This document shows, in pieces, positions 37,556 to 49,119 of a DNA stretch of 64,000 nucleotides. Location of the stretch: positions 5,001,917 through 5,065,916 of the forward strand of contig NC_026501.1 of assembly GCF_000182925.2 (NCBI RefSeq), given 5' to 3'. A program made the translations under genes and the position numbers. The DNA comes from Neurospora crassa OR74A (taxonomy: Eukaryota > Ascomycota > Sordariomycetes > Sordariales > Sordariaceae). The notes below the pieces were generated by a model. That model searched no databases. It saw nothing but the letters and a program-made list of their open reading frames with translations, and was not told the origin of the DNA. Numbering within the stretch: the first letter of the stretch is position 1; every line of letters starts with the position of its first letter.

Positions 37556-39355
37556 ATGCCCAAAGCCCGGGCTTCACCTGCAGGCACAGCTGCTGAGCCG
37601 CCTCACCCCAAACGCCGTAGACTTCCAGACGACGACGCCAATTCGATGCCGCGATATAGTTCACCCGCCGAAGACATGAACCGCGACGAAGACACAACAG
37701 AATACCCAGGTCGATCTCGTGCCCACAGGCCGTTAGCGCGCCGCGACCGTCTTCCTACAAGCCCAAACAGGACCAGGGATGCAAGCGCAAGTCGAAGCAG
37801 AAGCAGAAGTGGGAGGAGCAGAACCAGAAGCACCAGTCCCCGTTCTGACGAAGACGAACAACAACGGCGATACCGCTCCAGGTCATCAACTAGCTCTCGC
37901 GAATCGCGGTCCAGAACCTCATCGCGCTCGAGGAGCCGCTCGTACTCGCGCTCTATAACTCGATCCCGATCTCCTCGCTCTCGATCTCGCACGCGGTCAC
38001 GGTCCCGATCAAGCTCGATACGCGACCGCTCCCGTTCTGTATCGCCTTCTCGCTTCCAGGGCCGCCGTCCCTCCAAGTCACATGCCGAACAGCTTCGACC
38101 AAATTACCGACCCCGCTTAGAGCTGAGCGGCCACACTGCTGCCATCAGCCAGGTTCGAATATCACCAGACGGAAAATGGATCGCCTCCGCCTCCGCCGAT
38201 GGCAGCGTCAAGATCTGGGACGCCACCACGGGCAACAACCTCGATACCCTCATAGGTCACATGGCCGGAGTCTCATGCCTGGCATGGGCACCGGACAGCA
38301 ACACTTTGGCTACCGGTTCAGATGACAAGGCCATCCGCCTCTGGGACCGGGTGACCGCCAGTCCCGCCCACGCTTGTGGGGACGAAAGCAACCGTGGCCA
38401 AGGACCACGAGAGTACATTAGAGGTGGCAGCCAGCTTGCTAGGACAGCACGCGGAGGTAGAACAGGAATGGGTCCGCTACTGGGACATCACAACTATGTT
38501 TACTGCCTCGCCTTTTCGCCAAAAGGGAATATTCTGGCCAGCGGGAGTTATGACGAGGCCGTATTTCTGTGGGATGTGCGAGCTGGTCGGTTGATGCGAA
38601 GCTTGCCCGCTCACAGTGACCCAGTGAGCGGCATCGGCTTTTGCTGTGATGGGACACTGGTTGTCAGTTGCTCTACGGATGGACTCATGTATGCTTTCCC
38701 CTGCCCGAAAAAAAAAAAAAAAACACACGAGCTTCATGGTGTATGGTTGCTAATTTTTGTGTGTGTGCACAGTCGCATATGGGATACCTCCACCGGCCAA
38801 TGTCTCCGAACGCTCGTCCACGAGGACAATCCCGCCGTCACCAATGTTTGCTTCAGCCCGAACGGCCGCTTCGTACTCGCCTTTAACCTCGATAACAGCA
38901 TTCGTCTTTGGGACTATGTTTCCGGAACCGTCAAGAAGACATACCAAGGCCATAAAAACAGCGGCTTTTCTATAGGCGGAGGTTTTGGCGTGGTGACCGA
39001 CAACAAGGATACACAGGACGACTACCGGCATGGTAATATAGGCAAGCCATTTGTCGTGTCAGCCAGTGAAGACGGAGATATTGTAATGTGGGATGTGGTG
39101 ACGAAGCAAATCGTACAGCGTATCGAGAAGGCCCACGAGGGGGTCTGTTTCTGGGTGGATGTCAACGGCGACACCATGGTAAGTTCTGGGCAGGATTGCA
39201 CCATCAAGGTTTACAAGAATGTGCGGAGGAAAAAGCATGACCGCCGGTTGAAATTTGACAAGCCGAACGGCATCAGCGCGATCGATGGGACAAATGGTCA
39301 TGGCAATGGCAGAGGGATTGAGATCAACGAAGCCATGGGTGACGATGACCTATAG
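37556..39355 (+). CDS. RS-rich WD40-repeat protein, COMPASS Swd3/WDR5-like
   Basis: Exons 37556-38688 and 38773-39355 give 571 residues. The 84-bp intron (GTATGC..CACAG, containing an A16 run) is in frame and splits a WD repeat; splicing restores STDGLIRIWD. Residues 60-190 are dominated by Arg-Ser dipeptides, like splicing-factor RS domains. Seven WD repeats follow from about residue 200: LSGHTAAISQVRISPDG, ASASADGSVKIWD, LIGHMAGVSCLAWAPD, ATGSDDKAIRLWD, LLGHHNYVYCLAFSPKG and so on. Repeat order and wording resemble Swd3/WDR5, the histone H3K4 methyltransferase scaffold. An insert in the third repeat gap (about 275-305) and one near VVTDNKDTQDD depart from WDR5. Another nuclear WD40 family is possible. 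Confidence 0.82.
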   Translation: MPKARASPAGTAAEPPHPKRRRLPDDDANSMPRYSSPAEDMNRDEDTTEYPGRSRAHRPLARRDRLPTSPNRTRDASASRSRSRSGRSRTRSTSPRSDEDEQQRRYRSRSSTSSRESRSRTSSRSRSRSYSRSITRSRSPRSRSRTRSRSRSSSIRDRSRSVSPSRFQGRRPSKSHAEQLRPNYRPRLELSGHTAAISQVRISPDGKWIASASADGSVKIWDATTGNNLDTLIGHMAGVSCLAWAPDSNTLATGSDDKAIRLWDRVTASPAHACGDESNRGQGPREYIRGGSQLARTARGGRTGMGPLLGHHNYVYCLAFSPKGNILASGSYDEAVFLWDVRAGRLMRSLPAHSDPVSGIGFCCDGTLVVSCSTDGLMYAFPCPKKKKKTHELHGVWLLIFVCVHSRIWDTSTGQCLRTLVHEDNPAVTNVCFSPNGRFVLAFNLDNSIRLWDYVSGTVKKTYQGHKNSGFSIGGGFGVVTDNKDTQDDYRHGNIGKPFVVSASEDGDIVMWDVVTKQIVQRIEKAHEGVCFWVDVNGDTMVSSGQDCTIKVYKNVRRKKHDRRLKFDKPNGISAIDGTNGHGNGRGIEINEAMGDDDL

Positions 39356-39859
39356 CATCGCGCACAGGTTGACTGATACCTGACCACTGTTTCAAGGAAA
39401 GTAAGAGCACACTCAAAACCAGATACCCCATTTACCTAGCTTTAACCCATGATTCGAACGCTGCTAAGGGTTGAATGCAGGGATAGATATGTCTTTGGCG
39501 CTTCCTTGCGTTGTTTTGGTGACTATTTTGATTCGTATCTTGACCTGCCTGTCTATGAAGAGATGACACGCCTACTCGAAGCAGGTGCGGATTGTCATGT
39601 GATGCCCAGAGATAGCAAGTCCAAATGGCAGGTCCGAACAAACCGTCGTAGGGACACCTCATACCCCAGGAGATAGGCATACGTACAGGTGGTGATCAAC
39701 CACCATTGTTGCCTCTACCTGCTAACCGCTCAGTGTCCAGAGGCATGGCGCCATGTCTGTCGCGTCATCTTTGGCCCCAGATGAGAGTGGGCGGAGAGTG
39801 GGCGAATTGAGTCTGCTGCAGCAGGAGTGAACCCGTAAGAGTCTCGACACAAGCAGCCC
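39356..39859. other. Convergent 3' region between the Swd3-like gene and Pcc1
   Basis: 504 bases between two 3' ends. A short frame at 39449-39676 lacks family features. A GTTCGAATC word near 39450 (minus strand) resembles a tRNA B box but has no tRNA around it. Confidence 0.65.
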
Positions 39860-40390
39860 TCAGATGCTGGCTTTCTCAGACTCAATGACATCCACATCCA
39901 TCTCCTCCTGCACCTCCAACACCAACGCTAGGCTGTCCATAAAGGAATTCACGGCAACGCGCAGCATGCGGTTTGTGGTGGCCTTGTAGTCGACTTGCAG
40001 GACCGTCTCCCCAGCATGTTCGCTGCCAGGAGACGCAACGGTCGAAAGTTCCCGCTTCACGAGGCCGGAGAGCTCCTTGTCCACCCTCAAAGCCTGCAGG
40101 GCAACAGAAGCTAACCGAGCATCAGGGAAGGGCACTCGGAGTGTTCTTGTCGGTTGCTGTGTTAGTGTCGATTATCTTGAAAGGTATGCAGAGTTTGAGT
40201 GAAGCAAGGATGTGACGATGATCTCATGAGACGAATGGTACAAGATGAAAAATTGAAAAAAAAATCAAAAAAAAAAATTTCAAAAATTGGAAAATAAACA
40301 GAGGATCAAAACATATCAGAACAAGGAATGAAGTAACAATCAAAAACAAATGACCTACAGCGAGCAGGGGAAGTTATCGTCGGTTGCCAT
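39860..40390 (-). CDS. pcc1: KEOPS/EKC complex subunit Pcc1
   Basis: Two exons: a 32-base first exon (40390-40359) encoding MATDDNFPCSL and a main exon (40145-39860). They are joined across a 213-bp intron (GTAGGT..CAAG) that holds long A/T runs. The product has 105 residues, normal for Pcc1/LAGE3. Joining gives FPCSLTLRVPFPDARLAS, the family hallmark at the N-terminus, and the C-terminal helix reads TTNRMLRVAVNSFMDSLALV. Pcc1 is the dimerisation subunit of KEOPS, which makes the t6A modification of tRNA with Kae1/Bud32 and also affects telomeres and transcription. A single-exon model would lose the first strand. The frame of the main exon is closed by a stop just upstream of its splice acceptor, which supports the intron. 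Confidence 0.9.
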
Positions 40391-41758
40391 GGTTGCGGTC
40401 TTTAATAACCCCGAAGTAAACACTTGCAAGAAATATGTTGTCGTGAACCAAAGGGTTTCAGACTGGCACTCGCCTAACGGTTGTCAGGGGAGTTTGTGTG
40501 GTAAGCGCTACCCGATGACGAATGTCAAATTCCAACCGCCGCGAGTGTGCCTGGGCTGTGATGACCGATAACAGGCCCTTGTGGGAAACTCTGTAGGAAC
40601 CTCAAACTGTATCTCACACTGGCAATTCCGCAGTGATGTTACTATCGTCTACAGTTATCGCAAGGTCGTAGGCGGCAGGCTGGCTGAACAGGGAACGAGT
40701 TTCGATATTCGGTTGTTGCCGTGTGCTGGGCGCAAAGGCATCATGGCGGCTTTACAGAAAAAGGACAAGCTCCGGCAACACCTCCCTCTCTACCTCAGCT
40801 GGAAAGTGGAGCTCTGGGGGGGGATCTCCCGTCAGAGCGAAGCGATTGGATGTTACTGGTCCAGGCGCGACTGCGGATGCCAAGAGAGAAGGTTGTCAGG
40901 ACAACGGCGGGTGAGATGGAGCTTTGAACGCGCTTATTGGGCGGTGAATTGTTTTGGAAGATACCAAGCCCCCCGAATTCTTCGCTGGCCCACGCTAAAC
41001 CCCGGGCGCAGGCAGAGCGGTCGGGCAAGATCAGTTGCGACTTGGAGGCGGTCTCTGCATGGAAGGTGAGGTGAAGGTCTCGCTCGTTCTCCGGTTCGCC
41101 AGGGTCCCTGCCAATGACAATACACACACGACATACAACCTTGCCAGCAAAAACACCGCTCTTGGTAAGTACCGGTAAAGGCCGTACCTGCTACAAAACC
41201 TGTTCTCCGCAACCAGCTCATACCCACCGGTCTTTTCTGACCTCCTCCTCTCGCACATCATCATCGAGTTGCCCACTCCTTTGTTTCTTCAATTCTCCTG
41301 CCTCCGGTGCCTTCGTTCTTTACAAGAATTGCATTCTCGCAGCCGGTGTCCTCTCGTCCTTCTTTGGAGGCTTTGGCCCTTGTTTTTGGCCCTTTCATCC
41401 CACCCCGCACCTGCAGTGCAGTACACAGTCCCTTGCCTCGCGGTATAGCTACCTAGCCCAGCTTGGCTGCTTGGTTTTCCCTTGTTGGCACACAATCGCT
41501 CGCGCAAACGATCTGCGATCTCGACCTCACCTTCTTCCCGTCAATCAATCCGACCATAATTTTGGCCGACCTCAAGTACAGCCCTCAAACGACAAAAGAT
41601 CGAATTGGACTTTAACATCCTTCGCTCCCGCCTCCCTATACGTAGCTCATTGCATTGCACAGCATCACTATTCCCGTACGTGCGCCTGCGCATTGTCGCA
41701 ACGCCAATCGCTCTCTCGACATAAACAGTCGACTTTGAGCCTCCCAGGCCACGACGCC
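40391..41758. other. Divergent promoter region between Pcc1 and Cdc14
   Basis: Both genes read outwards. Frames at 40581-41069 and 41114-41860 overlap others on the opposite strand and lack family features; the latter runs into the Cdc14 first exon out of frame. The last 550 bases before 41759 are C/T-rich, as in a long fungal 5' leader. Confidence 0.6.
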
Positions 41759-44004
41759 ATGGCTCCTTCCTCCAGACACTCCAGCAATCTGGGGCAAATC
41801 ATCGAGTACATTCCCGGTACGTGTAGATTATTTGTGCGCCGCTCCGGTCCTCTTAATTGAAGCTACAATTTTTTTTTTGTTTTGCTTCTGGCTCCGTTGT
41901 CCGAAAACTCCATGTTTATGATCCACCCGCATCCCATGTTCACCGCTCCGCAACGGAGCTGCTCGTCCCAATATGAGCACCTTTGAATATCCTCTACAAT
42001 ATCAGCAATTGCCTTACAGTATACTAACCTTTACAGACCGATTGTACCTTGCATCTTACTCTGAACCTCCTACCGAGCATACCTTGTTTCCCTACCCGGA
42101 TCCTGAACCACGGTCCCCGCGCAAGCGCTCTCAACGAACAATCGACCAGGTCACGGAGCGTAAGAAGCCATACTACTTCACTGTCGACGATACTCTTCTA
42201 TACAATGCCTTCCACCACGATTTTGGCCCGTTCCACATCGGCCACCTTTACCGCTTCGCCCTGCAGTTCCACGAAATTCTTGGGGCCAAGGAGAACAAAG
42301 ACAGGCCGGTAGTGTTCTGGAGCAGGGCCGATCCACGCAGTAGGTCATCTAAGTCCGCCTCCTCGAGAACAGCAAAGATTGCTGACCAATGTTACCTTAG
42401 GTCGTGCCAATGCCTCTTGTCTACTAGCTTGCTACATGGTTTTGATCCAATCGTGGCCTCCGCATCTAGCTCTTGCGCCGGTCGCCCAGGTTGACCCCCC
42501 TCTAATGCCGTTCAGAGACGCCGGCTACAGCCAGGCCGACTACGGCATCACGGTTCAGGACGTTGTGTACGGCGTTTGGAAGGCCAAGGAGGAAGGCTGC
42601 TGCGTGTTGGAGACATTCGACCTTGACGAGTACGAAAAGTTTGAGAGAGTTGAGCACGGCGACTTCAACTGGATTACACCCAACTTCCTGGCATTTGCCT
42701 CTCCTCAGCATACCCCGGTTGCTCCCACCCCCGAGGGGACCGAGCAGTGGTCACTTCTGCCAAAGACCCTAGCCGCCGTCGACGCACATCCTACGCTGCC
42801 GCAGCCCTTCAAAAATGTTCTCAGGCATTTCTCGGAGCGAGACATCGGCCTTGTCGTCAGGCTGAACTCGCAGCTCTACAATCCCTCATACTTTGAAGCC
42901 CTAGGAATCAACCACATCGACATGATCTTTGAGGACGGAACATGTCCTACCCTTTCGACCGTACGGAAATTCATCCGCATGGCCCATGAAACCATCTCTA
43001 GGAAGAAGGGCATTGCTGTTCATTGCAAAGCTGGCCTCGGCCGAACAGGCTGCCTCATCGGTGCCTACCTGATCTACCGACATGGATTTACAGCAAACGA
43101 GGTCATTGCCTACATGCGCTTCATGCGCCCAGGCATGGTCGTAGGGCCTCAGCAGCACTGGTTACATCTGAACCAGGGCATCTTCCGGGAGTGGTGGATT
43201 GAGGAGCGGGTTGAGCGGAGGCTGCGCAAAGAAATGGCAGCCGCTGCCGCCGCCGCCGCTCAGGCTAACGGGACAGCGCATCCCAGCACCCCTGTCCGTG
43301 CCGTGTCGAAGACGAGTCTTGGTCGTAGCTCTAGCAAAAATGGCGTGTCCACACCCTCTAACAGAGGATCAGTTCGGACACCGCTAGGCGAGATCGATCG
43401 GGAGTCGGCGCGTGACAATCATATCGGCGTACAAGAGGATTACCTCCCCGCACCTACGCCAGGACAGCCAAGGAAGACGCAGCGGGGCGCAGTAGATCGC
43501 CAGAAAGGATATGGCCGGGGACCTATTCAGACCACTGTGGAGGAAGAACCCGTTCCCATGACAGAAGTGACAACCGAGGTGATCACAGTTCACAAGAGCT
43601 CAAGAGGGCCGAGTTCAGAGGAGGAATGGAATCTTCGAAGATCTCGGCGAAGACAGTCTGCTGCTCCAACTTCACCAGGACAACCCCCCGAACGGTCTGT
43701 CACCCACCAAACCGCTACCACGAAAACGACTGTTTATCAAGTCATGGATAATGATGCATCGAACGATATCGAGAACATTGGTACTGCCGCAGCACGAATC
43801 AAGGCCCATGACCACGCTCCACGCACTAGTTCCGCGTCTGGAGTTTTGACCAAGATACGAGGCAACACTAGTGCGAAACGCCATCCACCTGGGAGCGTCA
43901 GAGAAGCTGGTGTTCGAAAGACGAGTGGACGAGTTGGGAGTATAGGGAACTCGACAACCAGTCCGGCCGCTGTATCGGCAATGCGTAAAATAAGTGGGAT
44001 GTGA
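41759..44004 (+). CDS. cdc14: Cdc14 dual-specificity protein phosphatase
   Basis: Exons 41759-41816, 42037-42339 and 42401-44004 give 654 residues. Introns are 220 bp (GTACGT..CTAAC..CAG) and 61 bp (GTAGGT..TAG). The start reads IIEYIPDRLYLASY after splicing, the family N-terminus. The N-terminal pseudophosphatase-like domain includes SRANASCLLACYM and PFRDAGY. The catalytic P-loop is HCKAGLGRTG at 328-337 (nucleophile Cys329, Arg335), with the general-acid loop at FEDGTCPT. The Cdc14 substrate-groove region continues to LNQGIFREWW. The tail (400-654) is Ser/Thr/Pro/Arg-rich and probably regulatory, with an Ala run near 368. Cdc14 reverses Cdk phosphorylation at mitotic exit and cytokinesis. 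Confidence 0.96.
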
Positions 44005-47000
44005 CCCTATTCTCATGAGTCAAAAGATTATACTTGACTTGATGTGTTACAAACGAAAGCTCGGATTCATTGGCTTCATAATTCATTTGAGATACAAAAA
44101 GAAAAGGTGCGTTCAAGAGCATAGGGTTATGCCTTTGGGAGTCTTGGGTTTCTCAGTGGCAGCAAGCAAACTTGGAGCATTCAGCGAGCGAGATGCAGCA
44201 TACTGTTTTAACCATCACGTTTGCATGATCAGCACTTCTTTTTTTTTTTTTTTTCACGCATGACGGCCTCTCTGGCATAGAGGCTTTGTCTTTGGAGGCG
44301 TTTTCTTCTGGTTTGCAAGGTCATACTTGGGTTGTGAAGGATACTACGATATATATCGCATGGGTATGAGCATGGAAATGAGGGCGAGGAGACAAAGGTG
44401 ATTTCCTTTTTTTTTTTTCTAAGCCGGGTCATATTCTGGCATGACTTCTTTGGTTGCACGTGGGATTTGGACTACTTTTTCGATTCGTCATCGATGGATG
44501 ATGAAGTTTCTGTGTTCGAGTACTGCTGTATGGAGTCATGGAAAAGATCAGATCGGTTAGACGCCTGGCACTCGAACAATATCACGGCTTTTCAGTTGCA
44601 GTTCTGGCTTCCAGTGAAATCTGAGCCTGATGATACTTAGGTTGATGTTCACTCCCAGCCATAATTGCAGTGCAGCACCATGGTCCCGACTAAAGTCTAC
44701 GGTAGCTGTTTCACGACAACTGAGGAAGGCGAAAGTGATAAATTGGGTAGCAATTTTTCGGTTGCATGCCCGCAGCGTACCTCAACAGTCACCTGATATG
44801 TTAGCTCTGTCTTATGGTTGCCGGACGGTCAGGGTTAGGATACTATTGACATCATCATCTCAGCAACCCCAAATCGCCCAGGCACTGCAGCATCAAGCGA
44901 CGGAATACTGAATTGGTAGGAGCTTCTTCCATGACATCCATGAGTGTACACCTGCACCGGAGATTCAACAGCTAAGCCCAGCTCCTTTCGAGAGGAGTAC
45001 ATCGCGACTCTCTTTACCTCCTCCCGGCCCACCCCAGACTACTGCACGCCAATCCCGCTATCCCAGAGCTGCAAGCCTGTATGGGGCCGGATAGGACTGA
45101 GACTTTATAATCTTCAGTTTCTCTCAGAAACTGAACCGTTGTGAGGTCAACTATCATCGGTGGAGCAAACTGTTCATTCAGTTTCCTGCAACGATCGTTA
45201 CTTCCTAATCGTTGAGCAACCACTCGACAACTCTGAGTCCAGGTCAGTTCCCACATGGTATTGTCTCAGCTGATATCGGAGTTAGGGAAGGAACGAAGGA
45301 GCAAATATCCAGAAAAACTGAAGCAGATCATATGTAAGTACATCTGTTAGTGAGACTCGACCTTGACCACGTAAAATTTCATCGCTCTACTACCCCGGCC
45401 CTTCTAACAGATATCCATCCACTGTAAGTACTTCACTGCACTCACTCATGGTCATCGATCATGATGAAGAAGTTCCTGCCACTTTGGCATTCAAGTTCCG
45501 TCTTTGGAGTTGTCCGTCACGCTAAGAAGCTGAGGACAGCGGATGACAGAGGTACCGTGACCACTGCATAGTATGGAATGCAAATGACATGAATTTGCGG
45601 ATTCATTGATGCGTACAAGAGGTTGCCTCTCAAAAGATTTTCTCCTGTCTTCCAAGCCCCCCCCCCCCCCCCCCCCCCCCCTTCTCTCTTTCCCTCCGGC
45701 GGTCTCAAACTACGAGCTGCAACTACTAGCTCTGTTTGCCTGTATGACTTTTCTTATGTGTGCATCTATGGTTCGTCTTCTTTATTTCTTCTTCTTTTTT
45801 TTTCTTCTTTTCTTTGATCACAGCGAAAGAGGTCAGGCGCATTCTGCTAAAGGACGAGAAGCAAGCTACCGACCTGCGTGGCGTGTGATAGTAGTCTGTG
45901 TAAGAATAAAAAATGTATGTATCGCGGACACCTGGGCAAAGGGATTGAGTGATAACCTTTGCCTCAAGCTGCAGCAGCATGTAGTCATCCACACAAGCAT
46001 CATGTCCTCGCCCATCGATTAGGTATGTTCCATGAAGCGCGCTTCATTTTAGGCGTCAGGGACTGAGTGATCTATCTAGGTAATCTGCCACGACGTACGT
46101 AGGTATGTAAACGAGTTTTCATGTTTGAGAGTCGCGGCATGCTACGTTTACCCTCAGTACTCGGTCCTAGAGGTCAAAAACATAAACCTGTCCTTCCTTA
46201 TTGATGACAAACACATATATCACTCAACACAAAACGCATCGAGCCTCGCCATCCGCCCACCGCAGCTGATCTTCAGCGGGAGCTTTCTTTGTTAGGGTAG
46301 AGACAGAATACAGCTATGTAGGTACGCAGGAATCGACGAGGACTGTACTGCACGTAATTTGATCAAGACTGGAGATAAAAAAAAAAGAAACGGGGCAGTT
46401 TCCCACGTAGCACCCTCGTGCGCCATGTGGGAACCGTCAACGTGTCAGAAAATTCGGCCACCAGAGAGCCGAATACCCGCATCAATGGTTAATGCACCCG
46501 AGTTGCGTTTCCCTGGCGTTCCTTGCCTAGCCAAGGTATTATCCGTTCTGCATGTAGCTGCTGTTCTCCAGATTACCCTAATCAAGTGCTGAGACATACA
46601 ATGGATCATTGCAATAAGAAGATCAGAAGATGTCGAAGTCCTCACTGTGATAATTACTACTACTGTACTGCGATAGGCCCTGTGGTCTTTCGCTACTAGA
46701 CTCATTAATGTACGTAGCAGGAGTACAGCTGCTGAATATGCACAGTAAGAGAGGCTTCCTCCTACTGTAATATCGCGGATCCGAACTGGACCGCAGAGTC
46801 TGCCAGTGGTCATAGGTCAGAGGTCGTCTCAAGTCCAGGCTGGGGGGGCAGTGACCCGGGAGTGCATACCCTTCAGAGTACCTCTAGCCCATCGATACGG
46901 TATATAGAGATAATACCAGTCCCCTGGTAATCCATCATTCTCAGTATCTCTACCGTTGCGGGTGTTTGTCCCGTACATGCCCTATCAAGTGCTGCGTCTG

Positions 47001-47729
47001 ATCTCGACTTGATCGGATCTCTTTTGTAGTATAAGTCCTAAGACACGGTCTCCAAAATAGCGTTATTGCCGCCAAGCGGACATCGAGCGTGGCACTATCA
47101 AACACGTTCGTGGTCATAGTAAAGATCTGAGATGGGAAACCACGATTGCTCAACTGCTGTATTCTCTAATCATGCATATGAGCTGTATAGCAGTGGCACC
47201 TGTAGTGATACCCGAACCTGCTCGTCCGAGACACCCTTTTGGCGTTCAACACTCCAAGAAATAAACCTCGCCCAATACTATGCCGAAGGTAGCTCTAGCA
47301 TCTGTGAGAGACTTGCCAAAGGCACTAGCTAAGAAGAATGAAGAATGAGGGATCCCACTGGCCTGATTCCTCACATGCAGCTGATCCCGCCGTGGATATG
47401 TTTCTTTGTCAGTGAAACTGCCAGGTTCAGCAAATCTCTTACCACTGGGAAAAAGCGGTATGCTAAGGCTAGTGACACAGATCATTCCCAAAATTCCCTA
47501 ATCCACAACAAAAAGAGATACTGTAGTGTGAAAAGTGGTTAGTGCCTAGAAAATCCATGGCCAATACTTGTCAGGTCATAAAACCAATCCTCGGACTAGT
47601 GCTATGCTCTGCGCCCGTAGACCGATAAGCTTTTTTTTGTTGTTTTGTTCCTTTGCAGAAATGATAACGGAAATGCGTCCACTTGATACCCCGTGCAATC
47701 GTATATGTTTTCGTCAAAATCACCGTGAC
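44005..47729. other. 3.7-kb convergent intergenic region
   Basis: Lies between the 3' ends of cdc14 and the TauD-like gene. Homopolymer runs are frequent: T runs near 44238 and 44408, a 25-base C run at 45657-45681, and T-rich DNA near 45780-45820. Frames across these runs are low-complexity translations. No gene is recognised. Confidence 0.55.
45657..45681. repeat. 25-base poly-C tract
   Basis: An uninterrupted C run in non-coding DNA, followed by CT-rich sequence. Its length in the assembly is likely approximate. Confidence 0.9.
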
Positions 47730-49119
47730 TCAGTTGGGCTGGCTTCGGAGGGGGAAATAGTACGCTGGCATGGGCTCCAGATGCCAGCGCTTGATGCCCT
47801 TGTTCTTGAAAGCCTCGTCCCACTCTTGAGTTAGTTCCTGAGGAATAGGCCAACCATGCTCGGTGCTTCGAAGGCGCATGCGAACCAGATGGCGCTGAGT
47901 AGATGCGTCCTCTCCGTTCACAAAGCCCTCCCGACGGTGCAGAACAGCCAAGTTGTTGATGAAATGTATGTCTCCAGCCTGGGTTTGAATCTCCATCTGA
48001 GACGCCTTCGCGATGGCCTCAATTGCATCCAAAGCCTCCACCTGACGAGCAGTCAAGGATGGCAGATGCTGAGGACGGGGATGGGCCTGGTTCCCAAGAA
48101 GAGCCGCTCGGCCAAAGTTCATGATGAGCTTCGAATCTTCGTAAAATATCACCGGACGGCATTGAAAGCGGGGCCTAAGTAGGACATGTTAGATGGAGTC
48201 TTGATAACATGAGATAGGCCTGTGTGATGGTGATCACTCACATGGAGAAGGGCCAGTCGCTGCGCGCCAAAGTCCGAATGATGTCGGGTCGAGTGGCAGC
48301 CAAGACATTGTAGATGGTGTACGCAGAAGCAATGATACACTTGCCCCCAGTTGCAGCTGTGCTCCTTGTCAACCAGCTGACAATATCGCCAGCCTCCTCA
48401 TTGTGGAAAGTCTGCAACAAAGGGTTAGTCAAATTTACAATGGCCTGTCAATATTGCGTTGTCCACTCACTATGGACTTGTTTGAGTGGCGATGATGTTC
48501 GGCAGCCTGTTTGGTGCTGTCATCCACAACAATGTGCACTATTCGAGATGTCAGCCACAGATCATGATGAATGCCACCACAACGTTTGACTAACCGAGCA
48601 TGTTACCGCGCTTGTCTTGTCGACCGCGTTGCTCCGCGATGTACGATTGGAGGCCCATGTAGGCCAATGTCAGGTCCTCAACAGAGAAAGCTGCGCGATC
48701 AAGGCCCCGAATTACGCCAAAACCATTGCCGAAATGGACATCCTGTCCAAGTGCTCTGAGCTTCAAACCGAGCGTGGGAAGCTGGAAGGTATTCGGCTCG
48801 ACGAGATAGCCATCCTGGTCAAGAGCTGTACGCGGTCAGTGTGATGACCAAAGAACCTAATGAGGAGCAACCTACATTTGTATTCGGCAATAGCCTGCTT
48901 GACTTCGGCCAAGTCAGTGCCGGTCAAACACAAGATGTACTTGGATTCATCGGCAAAGTCAGACCCAGTCCAAGCCAACTTGGATCTCAGTTCAGACGGA
49001 AAGCCGCTAGGAAGAGCTGGGGCCTCGGCATTGGTTGCGGCGGCAAAGGGGAAGTCGTTGTTGCCAACGATTGGAGCAATAGCCGCGGCGAGAACGGGCC
49101 CAGAATTGACTGAAGACAT
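47730..49119 (-). CDS. TauD/TfdA-like Fe(II)/2-oxoglutarate dioxygenase
   Basis: Five exons (49119-48876, 48825-48595, 48538-48471, 48411-48242, 48174-47730) give 385 residues, the usual length for fungal TauD-like proteins. Introns are 51-67 bp. Spliced sequence reads through family landmarks: FPSELRSKLAWTG, FGNGFGVIRGLD, MGLQSYIAEQRGRQDKRGN, FHNEEAGDIVSW, ARSDWPFSMPRFQCRPV, GDIHFINNLAVLHRREGF and TQRHLVRM. Likely iron ligands are the His and acidic residue in FHNEE and the His in AVLHRRE; the Arg in RHLVRM should hold 2-oxoglutarate. The substrate cannot be told: related fungal proteins act on taurine-like sulfonates or on secondary metabolites. No biosynthetic cluster surrounds it. The first ATG in frame is 49119. 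Confidence 0.9.

Noticed and set aside
39438-39515. Possible tRNA on the minus strand, from a GTTCGAATC B-box-like word; a similar word near 15553
   Set aside because: The T stem does not pair, and there is no A box, anticodon arm or acceptor stem at the right spacing in either place.
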